Assembly (NCBI RefSeq): GCF_001050035.1
Contig: NZ_CVTA01000062.1
Coordinates: 222,413-286,412, forward strand
Direction: 5' to 3'
Length of the DNA stretch: 64,000 bases
Source: Mycolicibacterium komanii
GTDB lineage: Bacteria > Actinomycetota > Actinomycetes > Mycobacteriales > Mycobacteriaceae
The position numbers and the translations under genes were made by a program. The notes under the pieces were generated by a model, which worked only from the letters and a program-made list of their open reading frames with translations, ran no database searches and was not told the DNA's origin. Positions 46,127 through 56,572 of the stretch are shown one piece after another (the first letter of the stretch is position 1; the number at the start of each line of letters is the position of its first letter).

Positions 46127-47292
46127 GCGCGCAGCGCCCCGAGCCGGCGGATCGCTTCGTCGAGGGTGTCGTCTCGTTTGCAGAATGCGAAGCGCACCAA
46201 GTGGTTCCACGCACCGGCATGCTCGGCGCCGGGATCGCAGAACGCCGACATCGGGATCGCGGCCACACCCGCCCGGTGGGGCAGGTCCGCGCAGAACGCG
46301 GCGCTGTCGCTGAACCCGAGCGGACGCGGGTCGGCGCACAGGAAATACGTGCCGAAGCTGTCGTGCACCTCGAAGCCGAGGTCGGTCAGCGCCGTGCCGA
46401 GCCGGTTCCGCTTCTCCTGCAACGACTCCCGCAGCGCGGCCACCCACGCGCCCTCGTTGTCGAGCGCGTGCGCCACCGCGGGCTGGAACGGTGCGCCTCC
46501 GACGTAGGACAGGTATTGTTTGGCGGCCCGCACCCCCGCGATGAGATCGGCCGGGCCGCACGCCCAGCCGATCTTCCAGCCGGTGACGTTGAACATCTTG
46601 GCCGCGCTCGAGATCGTGATGGTGCGGTCGGCCATGCCGGGATAGGACGCCAGCGGGATGTGGCGGCGGCCGTCAAAGACGAGGTGCTCGTAGACCTCGT
46701 CGGTGATCACCAGCAGGTCGGCCTCGACGGCCAGGGCCGCCAACGCTCTCAGCTCGTCGTCGCTGGCGACCATGCCGGTGGGGTTGTGCGGCGAGTTGAC
46801 GATCAGCGCCTTGGTTTTCGGGGTGATCGCCCGGCGCAGGCCGTCGACGTCGATCCGGAAGCCGCTGCCCGTCTGGATCATCGGCACGGCGCGGCGCTCG
46901 CAGGCGGCCATCGCGATCACCGGGGAGTAGGAGTCGTAGAACGGCTCGATCAGCAACACCTCCGAGCCGGGTTCGACCAGCCCCATGACCGAGGCCGCGA
47001 TCGCCTCGGTGGCGCCGACGGTGACCAGCACCTCGGTGTCCGGGTCGTAGTCGATGTCGTAGGTGCGTTTGCGCTGGGCGGCGATGGCCTCGCGCAGGGG
47101 TGCAATGCCCAGGCCGGGCGGGTACTGGTTGGCGCCATCGGCGATCGCGTTCTCGGCGATCTTCAGCATTTCGGGTGGGCCGTCCTCGTCGGGGAAGCCC
47201 TGGCCGAGGTTGACGGCGCCGATGCGGGCGGCCAGCGCCGACATCTCGGCGAAGATCGTCACCGCGTACGGCTGCAACCGTCTGACTGTCAC
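46123..47292 (-). CDS. dapC: N-succinyldiaminopimelate aminotransferase DapC (class I PLP)
   Basis: 389 aa from a GTG. PLP lysine in ISSAAKMFNVTGWKIGWACG; other aminotransferase I motifs are NLGQGFPDEDGPP, VNSPHNPTG and ITDEVYEHLVFDG. Orthologue by context of Rv0858c (next to fadA), proposed for lysine/diaminopimelate synthesis. Exact substrate is by homology only. Confidence 0.88.
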   Translation of the reverse strand: MTVRRLQPYAVTIFAEMSALAARIGAVNLGQGFPDEDGPPEMLKIAENAIADGANQYPPGLGIAPLREAIAAQRKRTYDIDYDPDTEVLVTVGATEAIAASVMGLVEPGSEVLLIEPFYDSYSPVIAMAACERRAVPMIQTGSGFRIDVDGLRRAITPKTKALIVNSPHNPTGMVASDDELRALAALAVEADLLVITDEVYEHLVFDGRRHIPLASYPGMADRTITISSAAKMFNVTGWKIGWACGPADLIAGVRAAKQYLSYVGGAPFQPAVAHALDNEGAWVAALRESLQEKRNRLGTALTDLGFEVHDSFGTYFLCADPRPLGFSDSAAFCADLPHRAGVAAIPMSAFCDPGAEHAGAWNHLVRFAFCKRDDTLDEAIRRLGALRA

Positions 47293-47334
47293 GGTTCTCG
47301 AGCGTAATGCCGCCGCGCTCGCGTGATCCCGCCG

Positions 47335-47392
47335 CGAACGTGGGTTACCGTCACGCCAATCGCGCGATTCGTGTGCGGGTAACCCACGTTCG
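47335..47392. terminator. Long hairpin between dapC and fadA
   Basis: Exact 15-bp arms: CGAACGTGGGTTACC (47335-47349) and its reverse complement at 47378-47392, loop 28 nt. The two genes diverge, so this is not a normal terminator position; it may insulate the promoters or be a repeated element like those at 3356 and 50853. Confidence 0.5.
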
Positions 47393-47412
47393 GCGGGTGA
47401 TGCGGCCGCCCA

Positions 47413-47441
47413 ACCAACAGGTTGGTCTGGGCTGTTACGCT
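47413..47441 (+). promoter_or_regulatory. fadA promoter with palindromic operator
   Basis: ACCAAC-AG-GTTGGT (47413-47426) is a perfect palindrome where the -35 region would be. The -10 TACGCT (47436-47441) ends 7 nt before the fadA ATG, so the mRNA should be leaderless. The core AAC-NN-GTT is shared with KstR-type TetR sites, but outer bases differ. Confidence 0.6.
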
Positions 47442-47448
47442 CGGGCGC

Positions 47449-48660
<1,212 letters not shown>

Positions 48661-48681
48661 GCGCGGGTTTAAGGAAAAGTA

Positions 48682-50838
48682 ATGGCAGAGAACACCATTC
48701 AGTGGGACAAGGATGCCGACGGCATCGTCACCCTGACGCTGGACGACCCGACCGGTTCGGCCAACGTGATGAACGAGCACTACACCGAGTCGATGCACAA
48801 CGCGGTAGAAAAGTTGGCACGGCTTGTCGCCGAGGATCCAGATTCGATCACCGGCGTCGTCATCACCAGCGCGAAGAAGACGTTCTTCGCCGGCGGTGAC
48901 CTCAAGGGCATGATCAACCTCGGCCCCGACAACGCGGCCGAGGCGTTCGCCACCCCGGAGGCGATCAAGGCCGACCTGCGCAAGCTCGAGACGCTGGGCA
49001 AGCCGGTCGTCGCGGCCATCAACGGCGCCGCGCTCGGCGGCGGCCTGGAGATCGCGCTGGCCTGCCACCACCGGATCATCGCCGACGTGAAGGGCGCCGT
49101 CGTCGGCTTCCCCGAGGTCACGCTGGGCCTGCTTCCGGGCGGCGGCGGTGTCGCCCGCAGCGTGCGGATGTTCGGCATCCAGAAAGCCTTCATGGAGGTG
49201 CTGAGCCAAGGCACCCGGTTCAAGCCGGGCAAGGCCAAGGAGGTCGGCCTGGTCGACGAGGTGCTGCCGACGGTCGAGGAGTTGGTGCCCGCCGCCAAGG
49301 CGTGGATCAAGGCCAACCCCGACGCACACACCCAGCCGTGGGACCAAAAGGGCTACAAGATGCCCGGCGGCACCCCGACGTCGCCGGCGCTGGCCAGCAT
49401 CCTGCCGTCGTTCCCCGCGCTGCTGCGCAAGCAGCTCAAGGGTGCGCCGATGCCGGCGCCGCGAGCGATCCTCGACGCTGCCGTCGAGGGTGCGCAGGTC
49501 GACTTCGACACCGCGAGCCGTATCGAGAGCCGTTACTTCACCCAGCTGGTCACCGGGCAGACCGCCAAGAACATGATCCAGGCGTTCTTCTTCGACCTGC
49601 AGGCCATCAACGGTGGCGCGTCGCGGCCCGACGGCATCGAGCCCGTCAAGATCAACAAGATCGGTGTGCTGGGCGCGGGCATGATGGGCGCGGGCATCGC
49701 CTATGTGTCGGCCAAGGCCGGCTTCGACGTCGTGCTCAAGGACGTCAGCATCGAGGCCGCCCAGAAGGGCAAGGGCTACTCCGAGAAGCTGGAAGCCAAG
49801 GCGCTCGAGCGGGGCAAGACCACCAAGGAGAAGTCGGACGCGCTGCTGGCCCGCATCACGCCGACCGCCGATCCCGCCGACCTCAAGGGCGTGGACTTCG
49901 TCGTCGAGGCGGTGTTCGAGGACCAGGACCTCAAGCACAAGGTGTTCCAGGAGATCGAGGACATCGTCGAGCCCAACGCGCTGCTGGGATCGAACACCTC
50001 GACGCTGCCGATCACCGGTCTGGCGACCGGGGTGAAGCGCCAGGAGGACTTCATCGGCATCCACTTCTTCAGCCCCGTCGACAAGATGCCGCTGGTGGAG
50101 ATCATCAAGGGCGAGAAGACCTCCGACGAGGCGCTGGCCCGGGTGTTCGACTACACGCTGGCGATCGGCAAGACGCCGATCGTGGTGAACGACAGCCGCG
50201 GCTTCTTCACCAGCCGCGTCATCGGCACCTTCGTCAACGAGGCGCTGGCGATGCTCGGCGAGGGCATCGCGCCCGCGAGCATCGAGCAGGCCGGGTCGCA
50301 GGCCGGCTATCCGGCGCCGCCGCTGCAGCTGTCCGACGAGCTCAACCTCGAGCTGATGCACAAGATCGCCGTCGCCACCCGCAAGGGCGTCGAGAGCACG
50401 GGCGGCACCTACGAGCCGCACCCCGCCGAGGCGGTCGTCGAGAAGATGATCGAGATCGGTCGTCCGTCTCGCCTGAAGGGCGCCGGGTTCTACGAGTACG
50501 CCGACGGCAAGCGCGTCGGCCTGTGGCCGGGCCTGAAGGAGACCTTCAACTCGGGCAGCGCGTCGATCCCGTTGCAGGACATGATCGATCGCATGCTCTT
50601 CGCCGAGGCGCTGGAGACCCAGAAGTGCCTCGACGAGGGCGTGCTGACCTCGACCGCCGACGCGAACATCGGCTCGATCATGGGTATCGGCTTCCCGCCG
50701 TACACCGGTGGTTCGGCGCAGTTCATCGTCGGCTACCAGGGTGCCGGCGGTGTCGGCAAGGAGGCCTTCGTGGCCCGCGCCAAGGAGCTGGCCGCCAAGT
50801 ACGGCGAGCGGTTCAACCCGCCGGCGTCGCTGACCTGA
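48682..50838 (+). CDS. fadB: Fatty-acid oxidation complex alpha subunit FadB
   Basis: 718 aa with AAGGAAA 5 nt upstream. N-terminal enoyl-CoA hydratase (FFAGGDLKGM, AINGAALGGGLEIALACHHR, Glu in FPEVTLGLLPGGGG); 3-hydroxyacyl-CoA dehydrogenase from about 330 (GVLGAGMMGAGIAYVSAKAG, HFFSPVDKMPLVEII). Carries out hydration and dehydrogenation in beta-oxidation with FadA, 21 bases upstream. Confidence 0.95.
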   Translation: MAENTIQWDKDADGIVTLTLDDPTGSANVMNEHYTESMHNAVEKLARLVAEDPDSITGVVITSAKKTFFAGGDLKGMINLGPDNAAEAFATPEAIKADLRKLETLGKPVVAAINGAALGGGLEIALACHHRIIADVKGAVVGFPEVTLGLLPGGGGVARSVRMFGIQKAFMEVLSQGTRFKPGKAKEVGLVDEVLPTVEELVPAAKAWIKANPDAHTQPWDQKGYKMPGGTPTSPALASILPSFPALLRKQLKGAPMPAPRAILDAAVEGAQVDFDTASRIESRYFTQLVTGQTAKNMIQAFFFDLQAINGGASRPDGIEPVKINKIGVLGAGMMGAGIAYVSAKAGFDVVLKDVSIEAAQKGKGYSEKLEAKALERGKTTKEKSDALLARITPTADPADLKGVDFVVEAVFEDQDLKHKVFQEIEDIVEPNALLGSNTSTLPITGLATGVKRQEDFIGIHFFSPVDKMPLVEIIKGEKTSDEALARVFDYTLAIGKTPIVVNDSRGFFTSRVIGTFVNEALAMLGEGIAPASIEQAGSQAGYPAPPLQLSDELNLELMHKIAVATRKGVESTGGTYEPHPAEAVVEKMIEIGRPSRLKGAGFYEYADGKRVGLWPGLKETFNSGSASIPLQDMIDRMLFAEALETQKCLDEGVLTSTADANIGSIMGIGFPPYTGGSAQFIVGYQGAGGVGKEAFVARAKELAAKYGERFNPPASLT

Positions 50839-50852
50839 CGAACTAGACGGGC

Positions 50853-50908
50853 CGAGCGCTCACCCTTGTACGGTTTCCGCCCAGGATTCGTACAAGGGTG
50901 AGCGCTCG
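50853..50908 (+). terminator. Very long hairpin after fadB
   Basis: Perfect 20-bp arms (50853-50872 and 50889-50908; core GAGCGCTCACCCTTGTAC) with a 16-nt loop, 14 bases beyond the fadB stop. A second GC hairpin (GCCGCTTCGGCGG) follows. No T-tract. Likely terminator of fadAB before the P450 gene. Confidence 0.7.
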
Positions 50909-50935
50909 CCGCTTCGGCGGGCGTACTGTCCGGGC

Positions 50936-52144
50936 ATGGCGCAGTCGACGCTGGTGTTCGACCCGTTCTCGCAGGAGTTCTTCGACGACCCGTATGAGAC
51001 GTATCGCTGGATGCGCAGCGAAGCGCCGGTCTACTACAGCGAGCGCTACGACTTCTACGCACTGACCCGGCACGCCGACGTCGCCGGAGCGTTCAAAGAC
51101 CCCACGACGTACTCGTCTGCCTACGGTGTCGACCTGTCGATGGTGCGGGCGGGCGGGCCGCCGCCGGACGTGCGGCTGCTGCAGTTCATGGACCCACCCG
51201 AACACCGGCACATGCGCAGCGTGTTGAACAAGCTGTTCACCCCGCGGGCGATCCAGGCGCAGCGTCCGCGGATCACCGCGATCATCGACAAGTACCTCGA
51301 CGCCATCGACGGTGACGAGTTCGACATCGTCCGCGAATTCACCGCGCCGTTCCCCGTCGAGGTGATCACGACGTGGCTGGGGGTGCCGGAGGACCACGTC
51401 CAGCACGCACGGCTGTGGACCGACGCGTCGATGCGCCGCGAGCCCGGCCAGATCGAGACCGGCGAGGCGGGCAAACGAGCGGTCGCCGAATCGGTGGCGT
51501 ACTACTACGACTGCGTCCAGCAGCACCGCGCGAACCCCCGTGACGACCTCTTCACGCTGCTGATCGATGCGGAGATCACGCGCGACGACGGCACCACATC
51601 CCATCTGACCGACAACGAAATCGTCGGCTTCGCACAGCAATTGGGCGGAGCGGGCGCAGAGACGGTGACGAAGCTGCTCGCCAGCGCGGTGTATCTGTTC
51701 GCGAGACACCCCGAGCAGTGGGCCAAGCTGATCGAGGACCCCGGCAAGATTCCCGCCGCGGTGGAAGAGCTGCTGCGCTACGACAATCCGGTGCAGTACG
51801 ACGTGCGCCGCTCGATGCGGGACGTGACGTTGCACGGCGTGACGATCCCGGCGGGTAAGCCGGTGTTCCTGATGCTTGCCTCGGCCAACCGCGACCCCGA
51901 GGCGTGGACGGATCCCGACGCTTTCGACATCGACCGCAACCGCACGCAGGCGCAGAACCTCGGATTGGGGTACGGCATCCACAGTTGCCTCGGCGCGGCG
52001 CTGGCCAGGACGGAGAGCGCGATCGCGCTCGAGAAACTGCTCGCCTTCATGCCGCGATACGAGGTCGACTACCGCCGGTGCGCCCGCGTGCACATGACCA
52101 ACGTGATCGGCTGGAAGAACGTCCCGGTACGCGTGATTCGCTAG
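50936..52144 (+). CDS. Cytochrome P450
   Basis: 402 aa. I-helix QLGGAGAETVTKLLA, ExxR in EELLRYDNPVQYDVRR, and heme loop LGYGIHSCLGAALARTES with Cys ligand. Typical soluble class I bacterial P450; needs a ferredoxin not found here. The following acyl-CoA ligase suggests a lipid or aromatic acid substrate. Confidence 0.92.
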   Translation: MAQSTLVFDPFSQEFFDDPYETYRWMRSEAPVYYSERYDFYALTRHADVAGAFKDPTTYSSAYGVDLSMVRAGGPPPDVRLLQFMDPPEHRHMRSVLNKLFTPRAIQAQRPRITAIIDKYLDAIDGDEFDIVREFTAPFPVEVITTWLGVPEDHVQHARLWTDASMRREPGQIETGEAGKRAVAESVAYYYDCVQQHRANPRDDLFTLLIDAEITRDDGTTSHLTDNEIVGFAQQLGGAGAETVTKLLASAVYLFARHPEQWAKLIEDPGKIPAAVEELLRYDNPVQYDVRRSMRDVTLHGVTIPAGKPVFLMLASANRDPEAWTDPDAFDIDRNRTQAQNLGLGYGIHSCLGAALARTESAIALEKLLAFMPRYEVDYRRCARVHMTNVIGWKNVPVRVIR

Positions 52145-52153
52145 ATTGACGCC

Positions 52154-53635
52154 GTGCCGGAAAGCTTCACCGCCGAGTTCGCGGCCGCGCTGGCCCGTTA
52201 CGGCGACAACCCCTGTATCGAGTTCGACGGACGCTGGTACAGCGGCGATGAGGTAAGGGCGTACGGGCGCGCCATCGCGCAGACGCTGCGGGACGCCGGT
52301 GTTGCCGACGACGCCCCCGTCGGCCTCGTGGTCAGGAATCGGCTGGCGCACGCCGCGGCGATCATCGGATTCCTCGCCGCCGGCCGTACGGTCTCGATGG
52401 TCTACTCGTTCCAGTCGCCTGAGTCCATTGGCCGCGACATCGAGACGCTCGGACTGTCGGCGATCGTCGCCGACGTCGAGGATTGGAGCGCGCCGGTTGT
52501 GGACGCCGCGCGGCGGGCGGGCAGCGCGGGTGTGGCGATAGCCGGACGGCAGCCGATCGTCGCCGCGGTGCGCGGGCTGGAGCGTCGCGACCCGCAACGC
52601 ACCCACGCTGACGCCGAACCCGATGTGGCACTGCAGATCCTGACCAGCGGCACAACGGGACCACCGAAGCGGCAGTCGATCAGGACCGCCGTGCTCCAGC
52701 GCACCGTCTACAGCGTCACCAGCGGAGAGGCCGCACCGGCAGACGCCCCTCCGGAACTCGCCTACTGGCAGTTCGGCGGAATCGGCGTCTGCCAACTGAT
52801 CGCCGGCGTGTACAACGGCAGGCGCATCGCGATGCTCGAACGTTTCACCGTCGACGCCTACGTGGACATGGTGAAGCGCCACCGCATCACACGCTCGGGT
52901 GTGCAGCCCGCCGTCATCCGGATGCTGCTCGACGCCGACGTCGCCAAGGAGGATCTCGCGTCGCTGAGCTCTCTGATCAGCGCGTCGGGACCACTGGACC
53001 CCGAGACCCGCGACGAATTCGAGGCCAAGTACGGCATCCCGATCGTGCTCGCCTACGGCGCAACGGAATTCGCGGGATCACTGTGCGCATGGACTCCGCA
53101 GATGCAGCAGGAGTTCGGCTCGGCCAAGCGCAACAGCGTCGGCAGACCCCTGCCGGATGTGCAGGTGCGCATCGTCGACCCCGACAGCGGGGCCGAACTC
53201 GCCGGCGGTGAGCCCGGCCTGTTGGAAGCCAAGGTGGCGCCGATCGGTCCGGACTGGATTCGCACCACCGACGTCGCGTCGATCGATGCCGACGGGTTCG
53301 TCACCCTGCACGGAAGGGCCGACGGCGCCATCAATCGGGGCGGGTTCAAGATTCTCCCGGAAACCGTTCGGCGCGTGCTGATCTCGCATCCGGCCGTTCG
53401 CGATGCCTGTGTGGTCGGGGTGCGCGACGCGCGACTCGGCGAGGTGCCCGCCGCGGCGATCGAGGTGTCGCCGGGACTGCCGGTGCCCTCGGACGACGAG
53501 CTCGCCGAGCTGGTCCGCCGATCGCTACCGGTGTACAACGTGCCGGTGGCGTTCGTCGTCGTCGACGAACTACCGCGCAACCCGGCGCTGAAGGTGAGCC
53601 TTCCCGCCGTCGCCGCGCTGTTCGAGCCGCGCTAG
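52154..53635 (+). CDS. AMP-dependent acyl-CoA synthetase/ligase
   Basis: 493 aa from a GTG 9 bases after the P450. Adenylate-forming motifs: ILTSGTTGPPKRQS (P-loop), LAYGATEFAG (A5), TTDVASIDADGFVTLHGRAD and the catalytic lysine in PRNPALKVSL. Activates a carboxylic acid to its CoA thioester. Its stop overlaps the PPOX gene at CTAG. Confidence 0.92.
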   Translation: MPESFTAEFAAALARYGDNPCIEFDGRWYSGDEVRAYGRAIAQTLRDAGVADDAPVGLVVRNRLAHAAAIIGFLAAGRTVSMVYSFQSPESIGRDIETLGLSAIVADVEDWSAPVVDAARRAGSAGVAIAGRQPIVAAVRGLERRDPQRTHADAEPDVALQILTSGTTGPPKRQSIRTAVLQRTVYSVTSGEAAPADAPPELAYWQFGGIGVCQLIAGVYNGRRIAMLERFTVDAYVDMVKRHRITRSGVQPAVIRMLLDADVAKEDLASLSSLISASGPLDPETRDEFEAKYGIPIVLAYGATEFAGSLCAWTPQMQQEFGSAKRNSVGRPLPDVQVRIVDPDSGAELAGGEPGLLEAKVAPIGPDWIRTTDVASIDADGFVTLHGRADGAINRGGFKILPETVRRVLISHPAVRDACVVGVRDARLGEVPAAAIEVSPGLPVPSDDELAELVRRSLPVYNVPVAFVVVDELPRNPALKVSLPAVAALFEPR

Positions 53636-54057
53636 AACGCCCCGAGATCCGACGACAGCCAGTGCTGCGGCTTCATGAAGATCACGACGCTGGCGCCGTG
53701 CTCCCGGCGGGCGTACTCGAGATAGCCGTCGACCTTGTCGGGCGGCATATAGCGTTTGGTCACCTCGACGAGTTGCTGGTCGGTGGCCGGCTCGATGCGG
53801 CTGACCGGGCCGTCGACGGCCACGTATCGAACCGTGGGTTCGAGCCGCTGAACCATCAACGTGAACTCGCCCTGCGTCTCGATGAGCCGATGTTTTCTAG
53901 AGCCGTCGCCGGTGAGCACCCACGGCTCGCCGCCGGGTGAGTACTGGTACCAGATCGGGACGGTCAGCGGTCCGCGCTTGTCACCCGCCGAGACCGACAG
54001 CGCGGCAACATGAGGTTCGGCCAGAAATTGTTCGCGTTCGTCTTGGGAAAGGGCCAT
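53632..54057 (-). CDS. PPOX-class (pyridoxamine oxidase-like) F420/FMN-binding protein
   Basis: 141 aa split-barrel: PHVAALSVSAGDKRGPLTVP, IWYQYSPGGEPWVLTGDGSR, RYVAVDGPVSRI. Fits the flavin/deazaflavin oxidoreductase B group common in mycobacteria; substrate unknown. Confidence 0.87.
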   Translation of the reverse strand: MALSQDEREQFLAEPHVAALSVSAGDKRGPLTVPIWYQYSPGGEPWVLTGDGSRKHRLIETQGEFTLMVQRLEPTVRYVAVDGPVSRIEPATDQQLVEVTKRYMPPDKVDGYLEYARREHGASVVIFMKPQHWLSSDLGAF

Positions 54058-54101
54058 GACGTCACGCTAGACCCGACCTCTGTCAGGCCGGTGGAATTAA
54101 G

Positions 54102-54317
54102 TCAGCAGCCGACGCGCGAGAAGAACGCCACGGCGACGAGGCCGATCACGAACGCCACCTGGGGCTGACCGATCGCCAGGGTGCTCGCGACACCTGCAAT
54201 CGCGGCGATCGCGATGACGGCGAGGAGCAGGATGTAGAACCACCGGACGTGGTGGTGAGCGTCGCCGCCGGGCCGCACAGGGTGCGATTCCATACCCGTC
54301 GCTGCGTTACGGACCAC
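54102..54317 (-). CDS. Small two-helix membrane protein
   Basis: 71 aa from a GTG at 54317 with GGAGG 5-6 nt upstream. VRWFYILLLAVIAIAAIAGV and QVAFVIGLVAVAFFSRVGC are two likely helices after a His-rich loop (GGDAHHHVRW). No family recognised. Confidence 0.6.
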   Translation of the reverse strand: MVRNAATGMESHPVRPGGDAHHHVRWFYILLLAVIAIAAIAGVASTLAIGQPQVAFVIGLVAVAFFSRVGC

Positions 54318-54502
54318 GCCCGCCTCCTTGTGGCTTGCATCACACTGATTCTGCGTTGTGAGCCACACCATACAACACGGAAGGGCGAACGCAACCGCCA
54401 ACGGGGCGATGGTCGCGTTGCGGGCCGATAACGGCCCCCACCACTGCTTTTGTGGGAGAAACTGCGATGTGATCCGCAGCTAAGTCGAAAGCTGAGCTAA
54501 CA

Positions 54503-54796
54503 ATGACGGACCTGTGCTGGCTGCCCGCTCGTGAGCTGGTCGCCCTGATGGCGGGCGGCGACGTTTCGTGCCGCGAGCACCACGGGCTCGTCGAGGTCTC
54601 GGACTTCTCCCATCTGATGGCGCACAACCTCACCGGCTGGCCGGCCGTCGTCGTCCGCTGCGGCACCTCGGACGAGGGACTGCCCATCGGTGTGCAGATC
54701 GCGGCACGACCGTGGGAGGACGCGACGGCGCTCGCGGTGGCGGCTCGGCTGGAAGCGGCGCTGGGAGGATGGCGTCCGCCGCCGCCGGTTGCATAG
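54503..54796 (+). pseudogene. Amidase remnant (internal deletion)
   Basis: 97 codons with an intact frame. The first about 28 residues (MTDLCWLPARELVALMAGGD then VSCREHHG) are an amidase N-terminus (normally VSxRExVEAH). They jump at once to the amidase C-terminus: DFSHLMAHNLTGWPAVVVRC, EGLPIGVQIAARPWEDATAL and so on. The 370 or so residues with the Ser-cisSer-Lys triad are gone. So this is a decayed amidase-signature enzyme, not a working gene, unless the fusion has gained a new role. Confidence 0.75.
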
Positions 54797-54807
54797 AGTC
54801 GGGAGCC

Positions 54808-55800
54808 ATGCGCTTCGGACTGTTCATCCCGCAGGGCTGGCGACTCGATCTGATCGACATTCCCCCCGCAGAGCAGTGGGCGGTGATGCGCGACCTCGCC
54901 GCGTACGCCGACGGCAGCGGTGCGTGGGACTCGCTGTGGGTGTACGACCACTTCCACACCGTGCCGGTGCCCACGTCCGAGGCCACGCACGAGGCGTGGA
55001 CCCTGATGGCGGCCTACGCCGCGACGACGTCGCGCATCAAGCTCGGCCAGATGTGCACGGCGATGGGCTATCGCAACCCGGTGTATCTGGCCAAGGTCGC
55101 TGCCACCGCAGACATCATCTCCGGAGGCCGCATCCAGATGGGCATCGGCGGCGGATGGTACGAACACGAGTGGCGCGCCTACGGTTACGGCTTCCCGTCG
55201 GCGGGCGAGCGGCTGGGCCGACTCGACGAGGGAGTGCGGATCATGCGCGACGCCTGGCGCGACGGGACGGTCAGTCTCGACGGCAGGCACTATCAGGTGG
55301 CCGGGGCGATCGTCGAACCGAAGCCGTTACAGGACAACGGGATTCCGTTGTGGATCGCCGGCGGAGGCGAGAAGAAGACGCTCAAGATCGCGGCGAAGTA
55401 CGCGCAGTACACCAACTTCACCTGCGAGCCGGGAGGATTCACCCACAAGTCACAGGTGCTGGCTGACCACTGCCGTGACGTCGGCACCGACTACGACGCG
55501 ATCGTGCGCTCGGCCAACTTCAACGCGGTGATCGGCGAATCGGAGTCCGACGTCAAGGACCGGGTGGCGAGGCTGCGCGCCCGGCAGGTCACCAAGGCCG
55601 ACGAGTCGGCGGTCGACGCGATGCTGAGCACCGTGTCCGCGCCCGAGTCGGCCAGCGGCACACCCGAGCAGGTGGTCGAGAAGCTCGAGAAGATGCGCGG
55701 ACTCGGTTGCGAATACGCGATCGTCTACTTCCCGGAGGCCGCGTACGACCGCTCCGGTATCGAGCTGTTCGAGCAGCAGGTGATCCCGGCCCTGAGCTAG
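54808..55800 (+). CDS. LLM-class F420-dependent oxidoreductase
   Basis: 330 aa, starting 12 bases after the amidase remnant. Luciferase-like barrel: MRFGLFIPQGWRLDLIDIPP, WDSLWVYDHFHTVPVPTSEA, GRIQMGIGGGWYEHEWRAYG and GIPLWIAGGGEKKTLKIAAK. Probably F420-dependent. Confidence 0.9.
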   Translation: MRFGLFIPQGWRLDLIDIPPAEQWAVMRDLAAYADGSGAWDSLWVYDHFHTVPVPTSEATHEAWTLMAAYAATTSRIKLGQMCTAMGYRNPVYLAKVAATADIISGGRIQMGIGGGWYEHEWRAYGYGFPSAGERLGRLDEGVRIMRDAWRDGTVSLDGRHYQVAGAIVEPKPLQDNGIPLWIAGGGEKKTLKIAAKYAQYTNFTCEPGGFTHKSQVLADHCRDVGTDYDAIVRSANFNAVIGESESDVKDRVARLRARQVTKADESAVDAMLSTVSAPESASGTPEQVVEKLEKMRGLGCEYAIVYFPEAAYDRSGIELFEQQVIPALS

Positions 55801-55894
55801 GGACACGAGGAAGTTTCCGAAGTTGTAACAGCGTCGGGACTCAAATCGGGCTCACTTGGTGTTGTGGTGGTCATCAGCCGAGAGGAGTGCCGCC

Positions 55895-56572
55895 ATGACA
55901 CAGAACTTCACCGCACTGGTGACCGGGGCCAACCGAGGACTCGGGCGCCGGCTCGCGGCCGAGCTGCTGTCGCGCGGCGCCAAGGTCTACGCCGGGGCCA
56001 GGAATCCGGAGACCGTGGATCTGCCCGGGGTCGTTCCGATCCAGCTCGACATCACCGATGCGGACTCGGTGCGCCGTGCCGCAGAGACCGCCGACGACGT
56101 CACGGTGCTGGTGAACAACGCCGGGGTGTCGACACAGGCCGGCCTGCTGACCGGGCCGATCGAGGACATCCGGCTGGAGATGGAAACGCACTACTTCGGA
56201 ACATTGAATGTCACCCGCGCGTTCGTGCCCGTCATCGAGAAGAACGGCGGCGGGTCGATACTGAACGTCTTGTCGGTGCTCTCCTGGTATCACTCCCCGA
56301 CGTCGGGCGCCTATTCGGCGGCCAAGGCCGCGGCGTGGGCGATGACCGATGCGCTGCGAACGGAGTTGGCGCCGCGCGGAATTCACGTCTCGGCGCTGCA
56401 CGTGGGCTATATGGACACCGACATGGTCAGCTACATCCCTGCGGAGCAGAAGATCGATCCGTCGATCGTCGCCGAGCAGGCCATCACCGGGCTGCTCAAT
56501 GCAGACGCGGAAATCCTCGCCGACGACCTGTCGCGTTCGGTGAAAGCCGCGCTCTCGACCGCGAACACCTGA
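55895..56572 (+). CDS. Short-chain dehydrogenase/reductase
   Basis: 225 aa from the ATG at 55895 with GAGAGGAG upstream. Cofactor loop VTGANRGLG, NNAGVS, Ser then Tyr and Lys in SGAYSAAKAAAWAM. Catalytic set intact; substrate unknown. Confidence 0.88.
   Translation: MTQNFTALVTGANRGLGRRLAAELLSRGAKVYAGARNPETVDLPGVVPIQLDITDADSVRRAAETADDVTVLVNNAGVSTQAGLLTGPIEDIRLEMETHYFGTLNVTRAFVPVIEKNGGGSILNVLSVLSWYHSPTSGAYSAAKAAAWAMTDALRTELAPRGIHVSALHVGYMDTDMVSYIPAEQKIDPSIVAEQAITGLLNADAEILADDLSRSVKAALSTANT

Noticed and set aside
54417..54455. GGCCG-ATAA-CGGCC and CCCAC..GTGGG hairpins as a riboswitch
   Set aside because: Short stems with no known aptamer core; may be only a terminator before the amidase remnant.
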